A DNA stretch of 5,074 bases from an archaeon (GTDB lineage Archaea; Nanobdellota; Nanobdellia; Pacearchaeales; GW2011-AR1): positions 1 through 5,074 of the forward strand of contig JALOQH010000047.1 of assembly GCA_025453475.1 (NCBI GenBank), written 5' to 3'. Numbering within the stretch: the first letter of the stretch is position 1; every line of letters begins with the position of its first letter. Below are positions 5,045 through 5,074 of this stretch, piece after piece. The translations under genes were made by a program, and so were the position numbers. A model generated the notes under the pieces. It ran no database searches. It was not told the DNA's origin and saw only the letters and a list, made by a program, of their open reading frames with translations.

Positions 5045-5074
5045 CTAGAACAGCGTCTTCTGCTTCGCCTGTTC
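5045..5074 (-). CDS. C-terminal tail of a further minus-strand gene (rest outside the window)
   Basis: Reading leftwards from the right edge gives EQAKQKTLF and a TAG stop at 5047-5045, 46 bp before the start of gene D. The polar Glu/Gln/Lys composition is like the coiled-coil tails of the membrane proteins here (compare AEEAEQAGKK in gene C), so it may be another member of the cluster. Nine codons are too few to prove coding. Confidence 0.35.
   Translation of the reverse strand, partial: EQAKQKTLF

Noticed and set aside
1..5074. CRISPR array, tRNA, rRNA or insertion sequence
   Set aside because: I saw no regularly spaced repeats, cloverleaf, rRNA-like stretch, transposase frame or terminal inverted repeats with target duplications.

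Overview
The window looks archaeal, most likely from a small-genome DPANN lineage (Woesearchaeota/Pacearchaeota-like); the lineage is inferred from family resemblance only. The evidence is an archaeal-type cytidylate kinase tail, a short Trm5-type tRNA methyltransferase, an archaeal RelE-type toxin with a winged-helix antitoxin, AT-rich intergenic regions, and TATA boxes centred about 25-26 nt upstream of start codons with no Shine-Dalgarno between, which is the layout of leaderless archaeal transcripts.

Left third (1-1745): the 3' end of cmk on the + strand overlaps tail-to-tail by 8 bp with a minus-strand operon. Read 5' to 3', that operon is antitoxin, toxin (4-bp ATGA overlap), then a Trm5c-like tRNA methyltransferase 3 nt after the toxin stop. 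It starts from a compact divergent control region (about 1655-1745) built as a near-perfect 13-bp inverted repeat. Each arm carries the BRE/TATA of one of the two divergent promoters, and a 16-bp perfect palindrome lies between the minus-strand TATA and the antitoxin start.

Right two-thirds (1746-5074): a cluster of uncharacterised membrane proteins. A 97-aa protein with two membrane segments (+) is followed by a convergent 261-aa protein (-). A divergent 266-aa protein (+) and a third protein with a signal peptide and three membrane segments (+) come next, then a fourth signal-peptide protein (-) and the last nine codons of a further minus-strand gene. The 261-aa and 266-aa proteins are clear paralogues: signal peptide, five membrane segments, a VP[MI]F/IPIF motif after the first one, a cytoplasmic charged helical tail. 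The fourth protein carries the N-terminal half of the same design. Each large membrane gene has its own leaderless promoter.

The oddest spot is about 4550-4600. There the third gene (+) runs directly into the antisense of the fourth (-), so both lose their natural C-termini and form a 355-bp antisense overlap of open frames. This is either a real deletion/inversion between paralogues or an assembly/amplification chimera. I cannot assign a function to the membrane cluster. Its topology suggests envelope-spanning proteins with cytoplasmic coiled coils that may act together.
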